The translations under genes were made by a program, and so were the position numbers. The notes below the pieces were generated by a model. It worked only from the letters and a program-made list of their open reading frames with translations. It had not been told where the DNA came from and did no database searches. Positions 8,671-20,513 of a DNA stretch of 64,000 nt are shown piece after piece (the first letter of the stretch is position 1; the number at the start of each line of letters is the position of its first letter). Source of the DNA: Jeotgalibacillus soli (GTDB lineage: Bacteria > Bacillota > Bacilli > Bacillales > Jeotgalibacillaceae); the NCBI RefSeq assembly GCF_000829435.1, contig NZ_JXRP01000022.1, forward strand, positions 62,001 through 126,000, written 5' to 3'.

Positions 8671-10068
8671 TTAACCGATTGAACCTTCCATCTCGAACTT
8701 GATTAGACGGTTCATTTCTACCGCATATTCCATCGGCAGTTCTTTTGTAAATGGCTCGATGAAGCCCATTACGATCATTTCAGTTGCTTCTTCTTGAGAA
8801 ATACCACGGCTCATCAAGTAGAACAATTGCTCTTCTGATACCTTTGATACTTTTGCTTCGTGCTCAAGTGAAATATTGTCATTAAGGATTTCGTTGTAAG
8901 GGATTGTATCAGAAGTAGACTGATTATCCATAATCAACGTATCACACTCAATGTTTGAGCGTGCACCATGTGCCTTACGTCCAAAATGAACGATACCACG
9001 GTATGTTACTTTACCACCTTGTTTAGAGATGGATTTAGAAACGATTGTTGAAGATGTATTTGGAGCAAGATGATGCATTTTAGCCCCAGCATCCTGGTGT
9101 TGACCTTTACCTGCTAGTGCGATGGACAATGTCATACCACGTGCACCTTCACCGCGAAGGATAACGGCTGGGTATTTCATTGTTAGTTTAGATCCGATGT
9201 TTCCATCGACCCATTCCATTGTTGCATTCGCATCACATACCGCACGCTTCGTAACAAGGTTAAACACGTTGTTTGCCCAGTTTTGAATCGTAGTGTAACG
9301 GCAGTAAGCATCTTTTTTAATGATAATCTCAACAACTGCACTGTGAAGTGAGTTTGTTGTGTAAACAGGAGCTGTACATCCCTCAACGTAATGAACGCTT
9401 GCGCCTTCATCAACAATAATTAGTGTACGCTCAAACTGTCCCATATTTTCTGAGTTAATACGGAAGTAGGCTTGAAGCGGAGTATCTACCTTGATTCCTT
9501 TTGGAACGTAGATAAATGATCCACCAGACCATACGGCCGAATTAAGAGCCGAGAACTTATTATCGCTTGATGGAATAATCGTTCCCCAGTGCTCTTTGAA
9601 AATTTCTTCGTTTTCTCTAAGAGCTGAATCCGTGTCCTTGAAGACGATGCCCATGTCTTCAAGCTCTTGTTTCATGTTGTGGTAAACAACCTCTGATTCG
9701 TACTGTGCAGAAACACCTGCAAGATATTTTTGCTCAGCTTCAGGGATCCCAAGCTTATCAAATGTAGCTTTGATTTCTTCAGGAACCTCATCCCAGCTGC
9801 GCTCACTCTTTTCTGATGGCTTTACGTAGTACGTAATTTCGTCAAAGTTCAATCCACTCATATCGCCGCCCCATTGTGGCATTGGCATTTTGTAGAATTG
9901 TTCTAGCGCTTTTAAACGGTAGTCCAGCATCCATTGCGGTTCTTGTTTCATACGAGAGATTTCTTCAACAATCTCACGAGTCAATCCACGCTTAGAACGA
10001 AAAATAGATACATCTTTATCAGCAAATCCATATTTATAATCGCCTATTTCTGGCATTTTTTTCGCCAT
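8671..10068 (-). CDS. sufB: Fe-S cluster scaffold protein SufB
   Basis: A 465-residue SufB, the usual Bacillus length. With SufC and SufD it forms the cytoplasmic SufBCD scaffold on which Fe-S clusters are built. It carries the SufB/SufD beta-helix core ([25 protein letters not shown]) and the C-terminal [11 protein letters not shown] block it shares with SufD. It is the last gene of the operon, ahead of a strong terminator. Its start at 10068 has AAAGGAGG. Confidence 0.97.
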   Translation of the reverse strand: MAKKMPEIGDYKYGFADKDVSIFRSKRGLTREIVEEISRMKQEPQWMLDYRLKALEQFYKMPMPQWGGDMSGLNFDEITYYVKPSEKSERSWDEVPEEIKATFDKLGIPEAEQKYLAGVSAQYESEVVYHNMKQELEDMGIVFKDTDSALRENEEIFKEHWGTIIPSSDNKFSALNSAVWSGGSFIYVPKGIKVDTPLQAYFRINSENMGQFERTLIIVDEGASVHYVEGCTAPVYTTNSLHSAVVEIIIKKDAYCRYTTIQNWANNVFNLVTKRAVCDANATMEWVDGNIGSKLTMKYPAVILRGEGARGMTLSIALAGKGQHQDAGAKMHHLAPNTSSTIVSKSISKQGGKVTYRGIVHFGRKAHGARSNIECDTLIMDNQSTSDTIPYNEILNDNISLEHEAKVSKVSEEQLFYLMSRGISQEEATEMIVMGFIEPFTKELPMEYAVEMNRLIKFEMEGSIG

Positions 10069-10111
10069 GATGATTCCTCCTTTTTATTGTGAGAATCGTG
10101 TCATAAAAGCA

Positions 10112-13075
<2,964 letters not shown>

Positions 13076-13092
13076 GTCCATCCTCCTAACGG

Positions 13093-13875
13093 TTACGCTT
13101 CTTGACCAACAGTTTCGTCTTCAATACCAAGTTCTTGCTTAATCCAATCATAGCCTTCTGCCTCTAAACGCTGAGCAAGCTCAGGTCCGCCTGATTTCAC
13201 CACGCGCCCTTGCATCATTACGTGAACGTAATCTGGCTGGATGTAGTTAAGAAGACGCTGGTAGTGTGTGATAATGAGGCAGCCAAAATCTTCGCTGCGC
13301 ATTTTATTAATTCCCTTAGATACAACTTTGAGTGCATCGATATCCAGACCAGAGTCAATCTCATCTAAAATACCAAATTCCGGTTTAATCATCATCATCT
13401 GAAGAATTTCATTACGTTTCTTTTCTCCGCCAGAGAAACCTTCGTTCAAGTAACGCTGTGCCATATTAGGATCCATTTCAAGGAATTCCATGTTTGCATC
13501 AAGCTCTTTAATAAATTTCATCAAAGAAATTTCCTGGCCTTCTTCACGACGTGCGTTAATTGCCGAACGCAAGAAATCAGCATTTGTTACTCCTGTGATT
13601 TCACTTGGGTACTGCATAGCAAGGAATAGTCCAGCAAGTGCACGCTCATCTACTTCCATTTCAAGAACATTTTCTCCATTAAGAAGAACTTCGCCTTTTG
13701 TTACTTCATATTTAGGATGTCCCATAATTGCGGAAGCAAGTGTAGATTTACCCGTTCCATTTGGGCCCATGATTACATGAATTTTGCCGCTGTCAAGCTC
13801 AAGATTTACACCCTTTAATATCTCCTTGCCTTCAATTTCGACATGAAGATCTTTAATAACTAACGCTGAAGCCAT
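13093..13875 (-). CDS. sufC: Fe-S assembly ATPase SufC
   Basis: A 260-residue ABC-type ATPase with Walker A GPNGTGKST (about residues 37-45), signature FSGGEKKRNE near 148 and Walker B FGILDEIDSGLD. SufC drives conformational change in SufB/SufD during cluster assembly and is not a transporter subunit. It is the first gene of sufCDSUB, with RBS GGAGG. Confidence 0.97.
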   Translation of the reverse strand: MASALVIKDLHVEIEGKEILKGVNLELDSGKIHVIMGPNGTGKSTLASAIMGHPKYEVTKGEVLLNGENVLEMEVDERALAGLFLAMQYPSEITGVTNADFLRSAINARREEGQEISLMKFIKELDANMEFLEMDPNMAQRYLNEGFSGGEKKRNEILQMMMIKPEFGILDEIDSGLDIDALKVVSKGINKMRSEDFGCLIITHYQRLLNYIQPDYVHVMMQGRVVKSGGPELAQRLEAEGYDWIKQELGIEDETVGQEA

Positions 13876-13941
13876 AACAAATACCTCCGTTTATATACAA
13901 TTTTGATATGGAATAACCATTCTCAATTTATTCTCATTCTA

Positions 13942-13970
13942 ATTTTATAACAAATTAAAACTAGAATCAA
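13942..13970 (-). promoter_or_regulatory. Promoter of the suf operon
   Basis: Minus-strand TTGATT (13965-13970), a 17-base spacer and TAAAAT (13942-13947), about 70 bases before sufC. A weak Fur-like stretch (TGAGAATGGTTATTC) follows downstream; it matches the 7-1-7 consensus poorly and I do not call it. Confidence 0.5.
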
Positions 13971-14052
13971 ATCCTATCGAATTTTATACTTTTTTCATTC
14001 TCATGAAGCGTTAGGCAATTGAGAAAATGCCTAGCCCAACATTTAAAACAGT

Positions 14053-14081
14053 AAAAAAGCCAGTGTAATAAACACTGACTA
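14053..14081 (-). terminator. Terminator after the small ORF at 14097
   Basis: A GTCAGTGTTTATTACACTGGC stem-loop followed by TTTTTT on the minus strand, about 16 bases beyond the stop of the small ORF. Confidence 0.8.
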
Positions 14082-14096
14082 ATTTAACCTTCTCTA

Positions 14097-14273
14097 TTAT
14101 ATATTACTGTGTAGTTTACTATCAAGGTCGGCGACTAGCAGGCGTCCTTTTTTATATTCTTTTTCCCTTTTGAACTCCACTTCCATTCGAACATCATGCT
14201 TTCTCATATAGATTTCATACCCGACTCCATGAGCGCTTTGCATTGCTTTCTCCATTTCTGTTGTGTACTCCAT
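14097..14273 (-). CDS. Small hypothetical protein (58 aa)
   Basis: A short minus-strand frame starting MEYTTEMEKAMQS, rich in charged residues and with sensible codon use. Support: it ends just before a good terminator and lies downstream of yurZ. Against: the ATG has no clear Shine-Dalgarno, and the open frame extends 18 codons upstream without a standard start, so the gene may be 5'-degenerate. I do not recognise the family. Confidence 0.4.
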   Translation of the reverse strand: MEYTTEMEKAMQSAHGVGYEIYMRKHDVRMEVEFKREKEYKKGRLLVADLDSKLHSNI

Positions 14274-14436
14274 CTTTACAAAATTGATAATGAACCATTC
14301 CTTTCTATTTTTATCCGTGGCTTACTAACAGGGTTATTCAACGTATACCCTTACTCGTAATGGATAAACGAAAAAAACAAACATTTTATTGTTGTTCAAT
14401 AAAAGTTCAACGAAATGACTAATAAAACTGCTGAGA

Positions 14437-14787
14437 TTACTCCTCATCAAAGGAACCGAGCGTCCATTCCACCTCTGTCGCCGCCTGAGCCATTACTGCC
14501 CCTGCCTGTACAGCAGAACTTACAGCAGCAACCTCACGAATTTGAGCTGACGTCAAATCATGCTCGATACAACCTGCCACGTGGTAGTGAATACAATATT
14601 CGTCATGTGTAGCGAGACTTACACCAAGGGCAATAAGCTGTTTTTCTCTCTGAGTCAATTCTCCTTCTGCAAAACACTTTTCTGTAAATGTATGATAAGC
14701 CTGCATAATAGAAGGCATCTTATTGCTCAGCTCTCCAATGGCTTCTTTTAACGTAAAGAGTTCTTCATCAGTAATTGGATGATCCAT
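14437..14787 (-). CDS. yurZ: Carboxymuconolactone decarboxylase-family protein YurZ
   Basis: A 116-residue AhpD/CMD-like protein. The family's C-x2-H type motif appears as EYCIHYHVAGC near residues 62-72, and the following LTSAQIREVAA helix is typical. Some relatives are thiol peroxidase partners; YurZ itself has no assigned function. I choose the ATG at 14787 (RBS GAGGTG) rather than the longer 136-codon frame. B. subtilis has yurZ at the same place between suf and met. Confidence 0.82.
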   Translation of the reverse strand: MDHPITDEELFTLKEAIGELSNKMPSIMQAYHTFTEKCFAEGELTQREKQLIALGVSLATHDEYCIHYHVAGCIEHDLTSAQIREVAAVSSAVQAGAVMAQAATEVEWTLGSFDEE

Positions 14788-14859
14788 CTTGACACCTCTT
14801 TTTGAAAGAATAAAGATAGTATGGACCTTTGAGATTTTGTCATTCACATTTTGAATAAC

Positions 14860-14902
14860 AATACAAAAAGCTCCTGCTATAAACGCAGGAGCTTTCGTAT
14901 TG
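14860..14902 (-). terminator. metNPQ terminator
   Basis: A strong stem (AGCTCCTGC / GCAGGAGCT) with a following TTTTTG on the minus strand, right after the metQ stop. Confidence 0.9.
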
Positions 14903-14904
14903 TA

Positions 14905-15759
14905 TTATTCAGCTGTTACAGGGATAACAGAACCTTCATATTTTTCATTAATAAAATCTTGAATTTCTTCAGAAGTTAACACTTCTACAAGCGTTTTAAT
15001 TTCTTCTCTATTTTCATCACCTGCACGAACAGTAATAATGTTAGCATATGGTGACTCTGATTTTTCAATCGCGATAGAATCATTAATCGGGCTAAGCCCA
15101 GCGTCAATTGCATAGTTTGAGTTGATTACAACCGCATCGCCTTCGTTGTTTTCATAAAGCTGAACAAGCAAGGATGCTTCGTAATCTGCTTCAAAGTTAA
15201 GGTTCTTCGGATTTTCAATAATATCCTCAAAAGAAGCTGTTACCTTGTCTACTTCTGGATCAAGCTTAATTAGACCTTCTTCTTCAAATACAGAAAGAAT
15301 ACGCCCGTGTTCACCAACAGCATTTCGCATTAGGATGGTTGCACCATCAGGAAGCTCGTCAAGTGAATCGTATTTTTGAGAATATACAGCGATTGGTTCA
15401 ATATGAATCGCTCCTGCATTAACAAAATCGTAGTCATTTCCTTCTTCTGCAAGTACTGAATTCAAGTAAGGTACGTGCTGGAAGTAGTTTGCATCAATTT
15501 CGCCTGAATCAAGATCTGTGTTTGGGAAGATATAATCTTGATATAGTTCGATTTGAAGGTCAATTCCTCTTTCTGCAAGCAATGGTTTTGCTTCTTCAAG
15601 AATTTCACCATGAGGTACATTTGAAGCACCTACTACTAATTCAACCGGCTCGTCTGATTCTTCAGCTCCGCCATTGTTTGTTGCTTCTTCATCTGAACCG
15701 CATGCTGCTAAAGCAAAAATACTTGTTGCCGCGAAGGCAGTCGCTAACCATTTTTTCAT
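14905..15759 (-). CDS. metQ: Methionine ABC transporter substrate-binding lipoprotein MetQ
   Basis: 284 residues with a lipoprotein signal peptide (lipobox LAAC, lipidated Cys20) and a NlpA/MetQ domain (ELVVGASNVPHGEILE near 42). It is anchored outside the membrane and delivers D/L-methionine to MetNP. It is the last gene of an operon whose leader carries a SAM-I riboswitch. Confidence 0.96.
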   Translation of the reverse strand: MKKWLATAFAATSIFALAACGSDEEATNNGGAEESDEPVELVVGASNVPHGEILEEAKPLLAERGIDLQIELYQDYIFPNTDLDSGEIDANYFQHVPYLNSVLAEEGNDYDFVNAGAIHIEPIAVYSQKYDSLDELPDGATILMRNAVGEHGRILSVFEEEGLIKLDPEVDKVTASFEDIIENPKNLNFEADYEASLLVQLYENNEGDAVVINSNYAIDAGLSPINDSIAIEKSESPYANIITVRAGDENREEIKTLVEVLTSEEIQDFINEKYEGSVIPVTAE

Positions 15760-15784
15760 TTTATTTCTCTCCTTTTATAAAAAT

Positions 15785-16453
15785 TTATCGTTTATCCAAT
15801 CGATTCGTGAAAAAGTCACCAATGAATTGAATGATAAAAACAATAATCAATATTATAATTGTTGCCGCTAATACGACATCATCCCGGCTACGCTGAAAAC
15901 CGTCCAAGAAAGCTAAGTTTCCAAGACCCCCAGCTCCGATAACACCTGCCATTGCTGTGTAGCCAACAAGCGCGATAGCTGTCACAGTAATACCCGATAC
16001 AAGCGCTGGTTTGGATTCAGCAAGTAAGACCTTGAAAATAATAGTATTAACGGATGCACCCATTGATCTTGCTGCTTCAATCACACCTTTATCAATTTCA
16101 CGAAGCGCAATTTCAACCATTCTTGCGTAAAACGGTGCTGCTCCAATGACCAATGCCGGCAATGCCGCGTTTGCTCCTCGAATCGTGTCGAGCAAGAATC
16201 GAGTAAACGGAATTAATAGGACAATCAATATAATGAACGGAATGGAGCGGAATATATTAACGAGCGCACTCGTGATCACGTACACCACTCGGTTTTCCCA
16301 CATATTTCCCTTTGAGGTCAGAAACAGCAGCAGTCCCAGCATGATCCCTAAAATCGCTGTGATCGCGACAGCTATGATCGTCATATAGATTGTTTCATAC
16401 GTAGCATCCCACATTGTTTCCCAATTAACATTCGGGAAAAATTGTTCAATCAT
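15785..16453 (-). CDS. metP: Methionine ABC transporter permease MetP (MetI)
   Basis: A 222-residue inner-membrane permease with the binding-protein-dependent transport motif EAARSMGAS.. near residue 128, which contacts the ATPase. Five or six membrane segments are visible. The start overlaps the metN stop by eight bases, with RBS GGAGGTGATC. Confidence 0.96.
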   Translation of the reverse strand: MIEQFFPNVNWETMWDATYETIYMTIIAVAITAILGIMLGLLLFLTSKGNMWENRVVYVITSALVNIFRSIPFIILIVLLIPFTRFLLDTIRGANAALPALVIGAAPFYARMVEIALREIDKGVIEAARSMGASVNTIIFKVLLAESKPALVSGITVTAIALVGYTAMAGVIGAGGLGNLAFLDGFQRSRDDVVLAATIIILIIVFIIQFIGDFFTNRLDKR

Positions 16454-17471
16454 GCGTGATCACCTCCACGCCGACAGTTGCTTCTTCAAGAAAAGCAACG
16501 GCCTTATCTACTTCTGCCGGCAAGCCGTGAAGATGGACAAATAGCGTGCCATAAGCACCATTTTGTGTTTGAGAAATTTTCCCTTGAAGTATATTTACCT
16601 GTACGTCGAATGATCGTATTAAGTTTGTGATCAGCGGCTGTTCGGCTGATTCCCCTACAAAGGAAAGCTTCACTACTTTGCCGTCCTGATACTCTTCAAC
16701 CAAATGCTCAATGGTTTCACGGGTTTCTTCCGGCTCCGTAACCTGCTGAACAAAACGTTTTGTGATGGGCTCTTGAGGATTCTTAAATACGTCAAGCACC
16801 TCACCAAGCTCAACGACCTTACCATTTTCCATTACCGCTACACGATGACAAATTTTTCGAATTACGTGCATTTCGTGCGTAATGAGGACAATGGTTAAGC
16901 CTAATCCTTTATTGATATCAACAAGCAGCTCCAGGATTGAGTCGGTTGTTTGCGGATCCAGTGCTGAGGTTGCTTCATCGCAAAGCAATACTTGCGGATC
17001 ATTGGATAATGCGCGCGCAATGCCAACCCGCTGCTTTTGTCCGCCGCTTAGTTGTGAAGGGTAAGCATCTCCTCTACCTTCAAGCCCAACCACCTTAATA
17101 AGCTCTTCAACCTTTGCTTCACGATCCTTTTTATTTACACCTGCAATTTCAAGAGGAAACGATATATTTTCTCTCACTGTGCGTGACCACAGCAAATTAA
17201 AATGCTGAAAGATCATGCTGATTTTTTGTCTGGCCTGTCTAAGCTCACGGCCTTTACTGCTTGATATCATTCGGCCGTTCACATTTATCGTTCCGGAACT
17301 TGGTGATTCCAGTCCATTCAGCATTCGAATAAGCGTACTTTTTCCTGCTCCGCTATATCCGATGATACCGAAGATCTCACCTTCTTGGATGTCTAACGTG
17401 ACATTATCAACTGCATTGATGGTGCCACTCTTTGTATCAAATAATTTTTTCACATTCGAAATTGTAATCAT
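16446..17471 (-). CDS. metN: Methionine ABC transporter ATPase MetN
   Basis: A 341-residue ATPase with Walker A GYSGAGKST (about residues 38-46), signature LSGGQKQRVGIA and Walker B VLLCDEATSALD. The C-terminal about 85 residues form the NIL domain that binds methionine and inhibits transport. It is first in metNPQ, behind a SAM-I riboswitch. Confidence 0.97.
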   Translation of the reverse strand: MITISNVKKLFDTKSGTINAVDNVTLDIQEGEIFGIIGYSGAGKSTLIRMLNGLESPSSGTINVNGRMISSSKGRELRQARQKISMIFQHFNLLWSRTVRENISFPLEIAGVNKKDREAKVEELIKVVGLEGRGDAYPSQLSGGQKQRVGIARALSNDPQVLLCDEATSALDPQTTDSILELLVDINKGLGLTIVLITHEMHVIRKICHRVAVMENGKVVELGEVLDVFKNPQEPITKRFVQQVTEPEETRETIEHLVEEYQDGKVVKLSFVGESAEQPLITNLIRSFDVQVNILQGKISQTQNGAYGTLFVHLHGLPAEVDKAVAFLEEATVGVEVITHD

Positions 17472-17504
17472 GTAATCACCTTCTTTCTTTTACATTAAAC
17501 GAAA

Positions 17505-17542
17505 AATAAAAACGCCTTTCCGCAAAAGGAGCAGAAAGGCGC
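17505..17542 (-). terminator. Terminator of the SAM riboswitch
   Basis: CGCCTTTC / GGAAAGGCG stem followed by a T-rich run on the minus strand, between the SAM aptamer and metN. Confidence 0.9.
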
Positions 17543-17560
17543 GATAAATAAGCATCCTTT

Positions 17561-17668
17561 CTCTCATCTCCCAGGTATCTCTCCTGTGTGAATTGGCACC
17601 TTTACAGTTTAAAAACTGACGGTTGCCGGGTTTCATCGGGCACATCCCTCCACCTCTCTTGATAAGAG
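17561..17668 (-). promoter_or_regulatory. SAM-I riboswitch (S-box)
   Basis: The minus strand reads CTCTTATCAAGAGAGGTGGAG, GGGATGTGCCCGATGAAACC, CGGCAACC, AAGGTGCCAATTC, then GGGAGATGAGAG closing the P1 helix with CTCTTATC. This is the standard S-box order. It should terminate metNPQ transcription when SAM is abundant. Confidence 0.97.
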
Positions 17669-17766
17669 CGTTGAATCATTGTATTTGATTGTCGATTTTT
17701 TAATCTGTGTGTCATATTATCATGGAGATAAATTCTGTGTCAACAAAAAAGTTAAAATGGTGTATT

Positions 17767-18096
17767 TTACCTATTTTTTTCGCTACTATTCCGGGTTACC
17801 AATTGCATAAATGCTTCCAGAAGCAGCTTGTCCCTAAAGGATCCGTCAATGTTCACAATCGCATCAGAATCCCCTGATAAAAGCTTAAAACACTCTTCCT
17901 CTGATCCGGTAATAATCACCTCTTTTGCATGTTCTATCCTTTGATAAAGAGGTAATATTTCACAATCGTTAATACACCACTGTTCTTTTTTACCTGCTAT
18001 GTGAAACGTTATAATGAGTGGATATGTCAAAAACAAGTGACGAACATGCATTTTGGATTCATATGTTTTTTGAAGCTTCACCATAAATGCTTTCAT
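17767..18096 (-). CDS. yusD: YusD-like protein
   Basis: 109 residues with no signal peptide or membrane segment. Its length, location and C-terminal pattern (LLSGDSDAIVNIDGSFRDKLL) suggest a sterol-carrier-like small domain, as annotated for B. subtilis YusD. The function is unknown. The start ATG at 18096 has GGGGTGGGG upstream. Confidence 0.72.
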   Translation of the reverse strand: MKAFMVKLQKTYESKMHVRHLFLTYPLIITFHIAGKKEQWCINDCEILPLYQRIEHAKEVIITGSEEECFKLLSGDSDAIVNIDGSFRDKLLLEAFMQLVTRNSSEKNR

Positions 18097-18245
18097 AACC
18101 CCACCCCATGTATTGACGTCGATTTATGATTATTTTCAACGGTTTAATAGCAAATCCCTTTATTTTATGTACCACAACTTATGAAGATGGGCTCATTAAA
18201 TAAACAAAAAGCTATGTTAAAGCCCATTATTGATGTTTGCACAGC

Positions 18246-18267
18246 GTTGATTGGAGCGGAAATCAAC
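18246..18267. repeat. Minimal copy of the 126-bp GTTGATT repeat
   Basis: Only the two ends of repeat family 3 remain, fused: GTTGATTGGAGCGG joined to AAATCAAC, then AGACAC as in the copy at 23544. The whole interior is missing. Confidence 0.6.
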
Positions 18268-18289
18268 AGACACATTTAACAAAGCCAAT

Positions 18290-18323
18290 CAAAAAATCAC
18301 CTGTTTCATAACAGATGATTTTT
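18290..18323 (-). terminator. Terminator of yusE
   Basis: AAATCATCTGTT / AACAGGTGATTT stem followed by TTTG, overlapping the yusE stop codon on the minus strand. Confidence 0.75.
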
Positions 18324-18620
18324 AAGTGTTTCATATATGGTCGGCACGGATTCAAATGCATAAATCTTTTGGGCAAGGTCCCCATTCTTCCAAATAAGCA
18401 AGCAGGGGACACTTTCAATTTGATATTTCTTTGCAAGTGATTCCATATAATTTAAGTTTGCTTTTCCGTATGCATAGTCCGGGACAATGCCAGCAGCAAT
18501 ATCAAGCATTCTTCCAGCAAGCTGACAGGTTCCGCACATCGGGGTATATAAATAAAGAGCAGTATGAGAATGAGCATCAATTGCTTCATTCATCTGCTGG
18601 GCTGTCCATTCTGTTATCAT
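18306..18620 (-). CDS. yusE: Thioredoxin-like protein YusE
   Basis: A 104-residue thioredoxin fold with redox motif CGTC at about residues 29-32 (YTPMCGTCQLA) and the cis-proline region ESVPCLLIWK. It is cytoplasmic (no signal). It follows yusF by 18 bases and is probably cotranscribed. The non-standard CxxC suggests a specialised partner. Confidence 0.87.
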   Translation of the reverse strand: MITEWTAQQMNEAIDAHSHTALYLYTPMCGTCQLAGRMLDIAAGIVPDYAYGKANLNYMESLAKKYQIESVPCLLIWKNGDLAQKIYAFESVPTIYETLKNHLL

Positions 18621-18638
18621 TTATGAGTTCATCCTTTT

Positions 18639-18983
18639 TTATAAATACTCGGTATATACGTCTATATCTGCTCCAAATAAAACAGAAGCTAAATGCTGAT
18701 CCGGTGCTGATGCCACTTCCCGATAGTTTCGATCTATATAAAGATGCTCGGCATCAGGAAATTCCCGTCTAAACTGCTTTCTGAGCTTTTCTCCGGCTTC
18801 GTCCGCATCTACTAATATATAGACATCCCTATTCACTAATTGTTCGACAAGTTCATCCATTTTAGAAAAGCTGATTGTACCATTTGTACAAATGATATCA
18901 ACTGGCTCGCGAATGATTGGCAGTACTTTTCGTTTATCAGAGGTTCCTTCGACAATGATGACCTTCTCGTTTCCATCATTCAT
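18639..18983 (-). CDS. yusF: Toprim-domain protein YusF
   Basis: 114 residues forming a lone Toprim domain: VIIVEGTSDKRKV with the catalytic Glu near residue 12, and LVDADEAGEKLR with the DxD motif near 58-60. It resembles the Toprim of RNase M5 and primases, but its target is unknown. It sits in the yusE-yusF pair. Confidence 0.87.
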   Translation of the reverse strand: MNDGNEKVIIVEGTSDKRKVLPIIREPVDIICTNGTISFSKMDELVEQLVNRDVYILVDADEAGEKLRKQFRREFPDAEHLYIDRNYREVASAPDQHLASVLFGADIDVYTEYL

Positions 18984-19112
18984 CCCAGATCACGCCCTAT
19001 CATCCAAAATAGTCCTTATCCACCTTCAACATCAATGAGGATCGCAAGTTCCTTACGTTAGTATATGATGTTACTTTCATTTTCGCTTTTTTCATACAGA
19101 AATGCAAATGCT

Positions 19113-19159
19113 AAAAAGGATTGTCATCTTTAGCCTCAGCCTTAGATGACAATCCTTCT
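19113..19159 (-). terminator. gcvH terminator
   Basis: A long stem (AAGGATTGTCATCT / AGATGACAATCCTT) followed by TTT on the minus strand, downstream of gcvH. Confidence 0.92.
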
Positions 19160-19180
19160 ACACTACTACTTATGTAGTTT

Positions 19181-19564
19181 TTATTCCTCGTTGATCATTT
19201 GGTCATATTGTTCAGCTGTCAAAAGACTATCCACTTCATCCGTACTAGCCGGTTCTACAACAACCATCCATGCTTTTTCATAAGGAGATTCATTAACAAA
19301 TTCAGGGCTGTCATTAAGCTCTTCGTTCACTTCTACAACCTTGCCGCTGATTGGCGCATAAAGCTCGGAAACTGTTTTTACTGATTCCACACTTCCAAAA
19401 GGCTCATTTTTTGTCAATTCGTCTCCCACTTCAGGTAGTTCTACGAAAACAATGTCGCCCAGCTCAGATTGAGCAAATGCTGTAATACCAATGCGCACTT
19501 TGCCATCTTCAACCTTAACCCATTCATGCTCTTCAGAGTAACGTAATTCATTCGGTGAACTCAT
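19181..19564 (-). CDS. gcvH: Glycine cleavage system H protein
   Basis: 127 residues. The lipoyl-accepting lysine is K63 in [10 protein letters not shown]. It carries the aminomethyl group between the P, T and L proteins; in B. subtilis it also passes octanoyl/lipoyl groups to other lipoyl enzymes. It is monocistronic here (RBS GGAGGG, own terminator), apart from gcvT/P, as in B. subtilis. Confidence 0.96.
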   Translation of the reverse strand: MSSPNELRYSEEHEWVKVEDGKVRIGITAFAQSELGDIVFVELPEVGDELTKNEPFGSVESVKTVSELYAPISGKVVEVNEELNDSPEFVNESPYEKAWMVVVEPASTDEVDSLLTAEQYDQMINEE

Positions 19565-19643
19565 GTTTATCCCTCCAAATTCAATCTACTACTTAATCTT
19601 TGCATATTCAAAGCATGAACACAAGAATTGTTTTATGAACTAG

Positions 19644-20003
19644 TTATCGGCTCCAATACTGTTCAAATTCCTGTTCCTTGAATCCAACTGTAGCCTTTGA
19701 GCCATCTGTTGTTAAAGGGCGCTTAATGAGCATACCATCAGAAGCCAATAGAGAAAGTTTTTCGTCATCAGACATTGTATGAAGCTTATCTTTCAGCCCC
19801 AAATCACGATATTTCATCCCGCTTGTATTAAAGAATTTCTTGATATCAAGCCCGCTCTTTTGATAAAGCTCCTCTAATGTTTCCTTTGAAGGCGGAGCAT
19901 CCACCAGATGAACTTCTTCAAAAGAATTTCCATTCTCTTCAAGCCATTTTTTCGCTTTACGGCATGTACCGCATTTCGGGTAGGTATAGAATGTAATTGC
20001 CAT
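19644..20003 (-). CDS. yusI: ArsC/Spx-family protein YusI
   Basis: 119 residues of the ArsC/Spx thioredoxin-like family. The N-terminal YTYPKCGTCRKAKKWL holds a CxxC pair (residues 12 and 15), and RPLTTDG near 95 is typical of the family. The function is unassigned, possibly a thiol reductase. The ATG at 20003 has GAGAGGTG at good spacing and is preferred to the GTG nine bases upstream. Confidence 0.87.
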   Translation of the reverse strand: MAITFYTYPKCGTCRKAKKWLEENGNSFEEVHLVDAPPSKETLEELYQKSGLDIKKFFNTSGMKYRDLGLKDKLHTMSDDEKLSLLASDGMLIKRPLTTDGSKATVGFKEQEFEQYWSR

Positions 20004-20082
20004 TAAAATCACCTCTCTACTAAATTTTGATCGCCAAAGAAAATCGGCTTTCTTTATTATAGAGGTTTTTGGATAGGAATCT

Positions 20083-20379
20083 CTACAAACAATGATTTTC
20101 CATCGTATTTAAAAATGATTTTAATTGATTAATCATTCCCTCAAGCGTTAGCGAATAATAATGCTGGGTCCCCTTCTGTTCCATGTTGAGGAGCTGTTCT
20201 TCTCGTAAAATTTTAAGATGATGAGAGACGGCTGGGCGGGACAAAGGAAGATTTTTTGTTATCTCATTAACGGTGAGTTTTTTTTGCTCTATAAGTAATA
20301 AAATAATATCTTGTCGACATGGATCACTTAAAGCCTGAAAAAGAGGAATAGATGTGCGAAAAACTTCTTGCTGCCCCAT
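20083..20379 (-). CDS. ArsR/SmtB-family transcriptional regulator
   Basis: A 98-residue winged helix protein (ALSDPCRQDIILLL, then LPLSRPAVSHHLKILREEQLL as recognition helix). Only two cysteines are present, at positions that do not form a classical metal site, so metal sensing is doubtful. Its target is unknown. It lies between yusI and fadE on the same strand. Confidence 0.87.
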   Translation of the reverse strand: MGQQEVFRTSIPLFQALSDPCRQDIILLLIEQKKLTVNEITKNLPLSRPAVSHHLKILREEQLLNMEQKGTQHYYSLTLEGMINQLKSFLNTMENHCL

Positions 20380-20464
20380 ATGGAGCCCCCTCTCTTATGT
20401 ACCTTTTTTATTATACGTTGTTTCCTAATGAAGGGATAAATAATCATCCATGACGACAAAAGAA

Positions 20465-20500
20465 CAAAAAAAGCCGACCTGCACATCCAAGCCGGCTTGT
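20465..20500 (-). terminator. fad operon terminator
   Basis: AAGCCGGCTTG / CAGGTCGGCTT stem with TTTTTTT on the minus strand, 14 bases after fadE. Confidence 0.9.
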
Positions 20501-20513
20501 AAAATACGTATTT

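Noticed and set aside
13925-13945. Fur-like sequence near the sufC promoter
   Set aside because: Only about 10 of 14 consensus positions match and the match is no better than AT-rich background.
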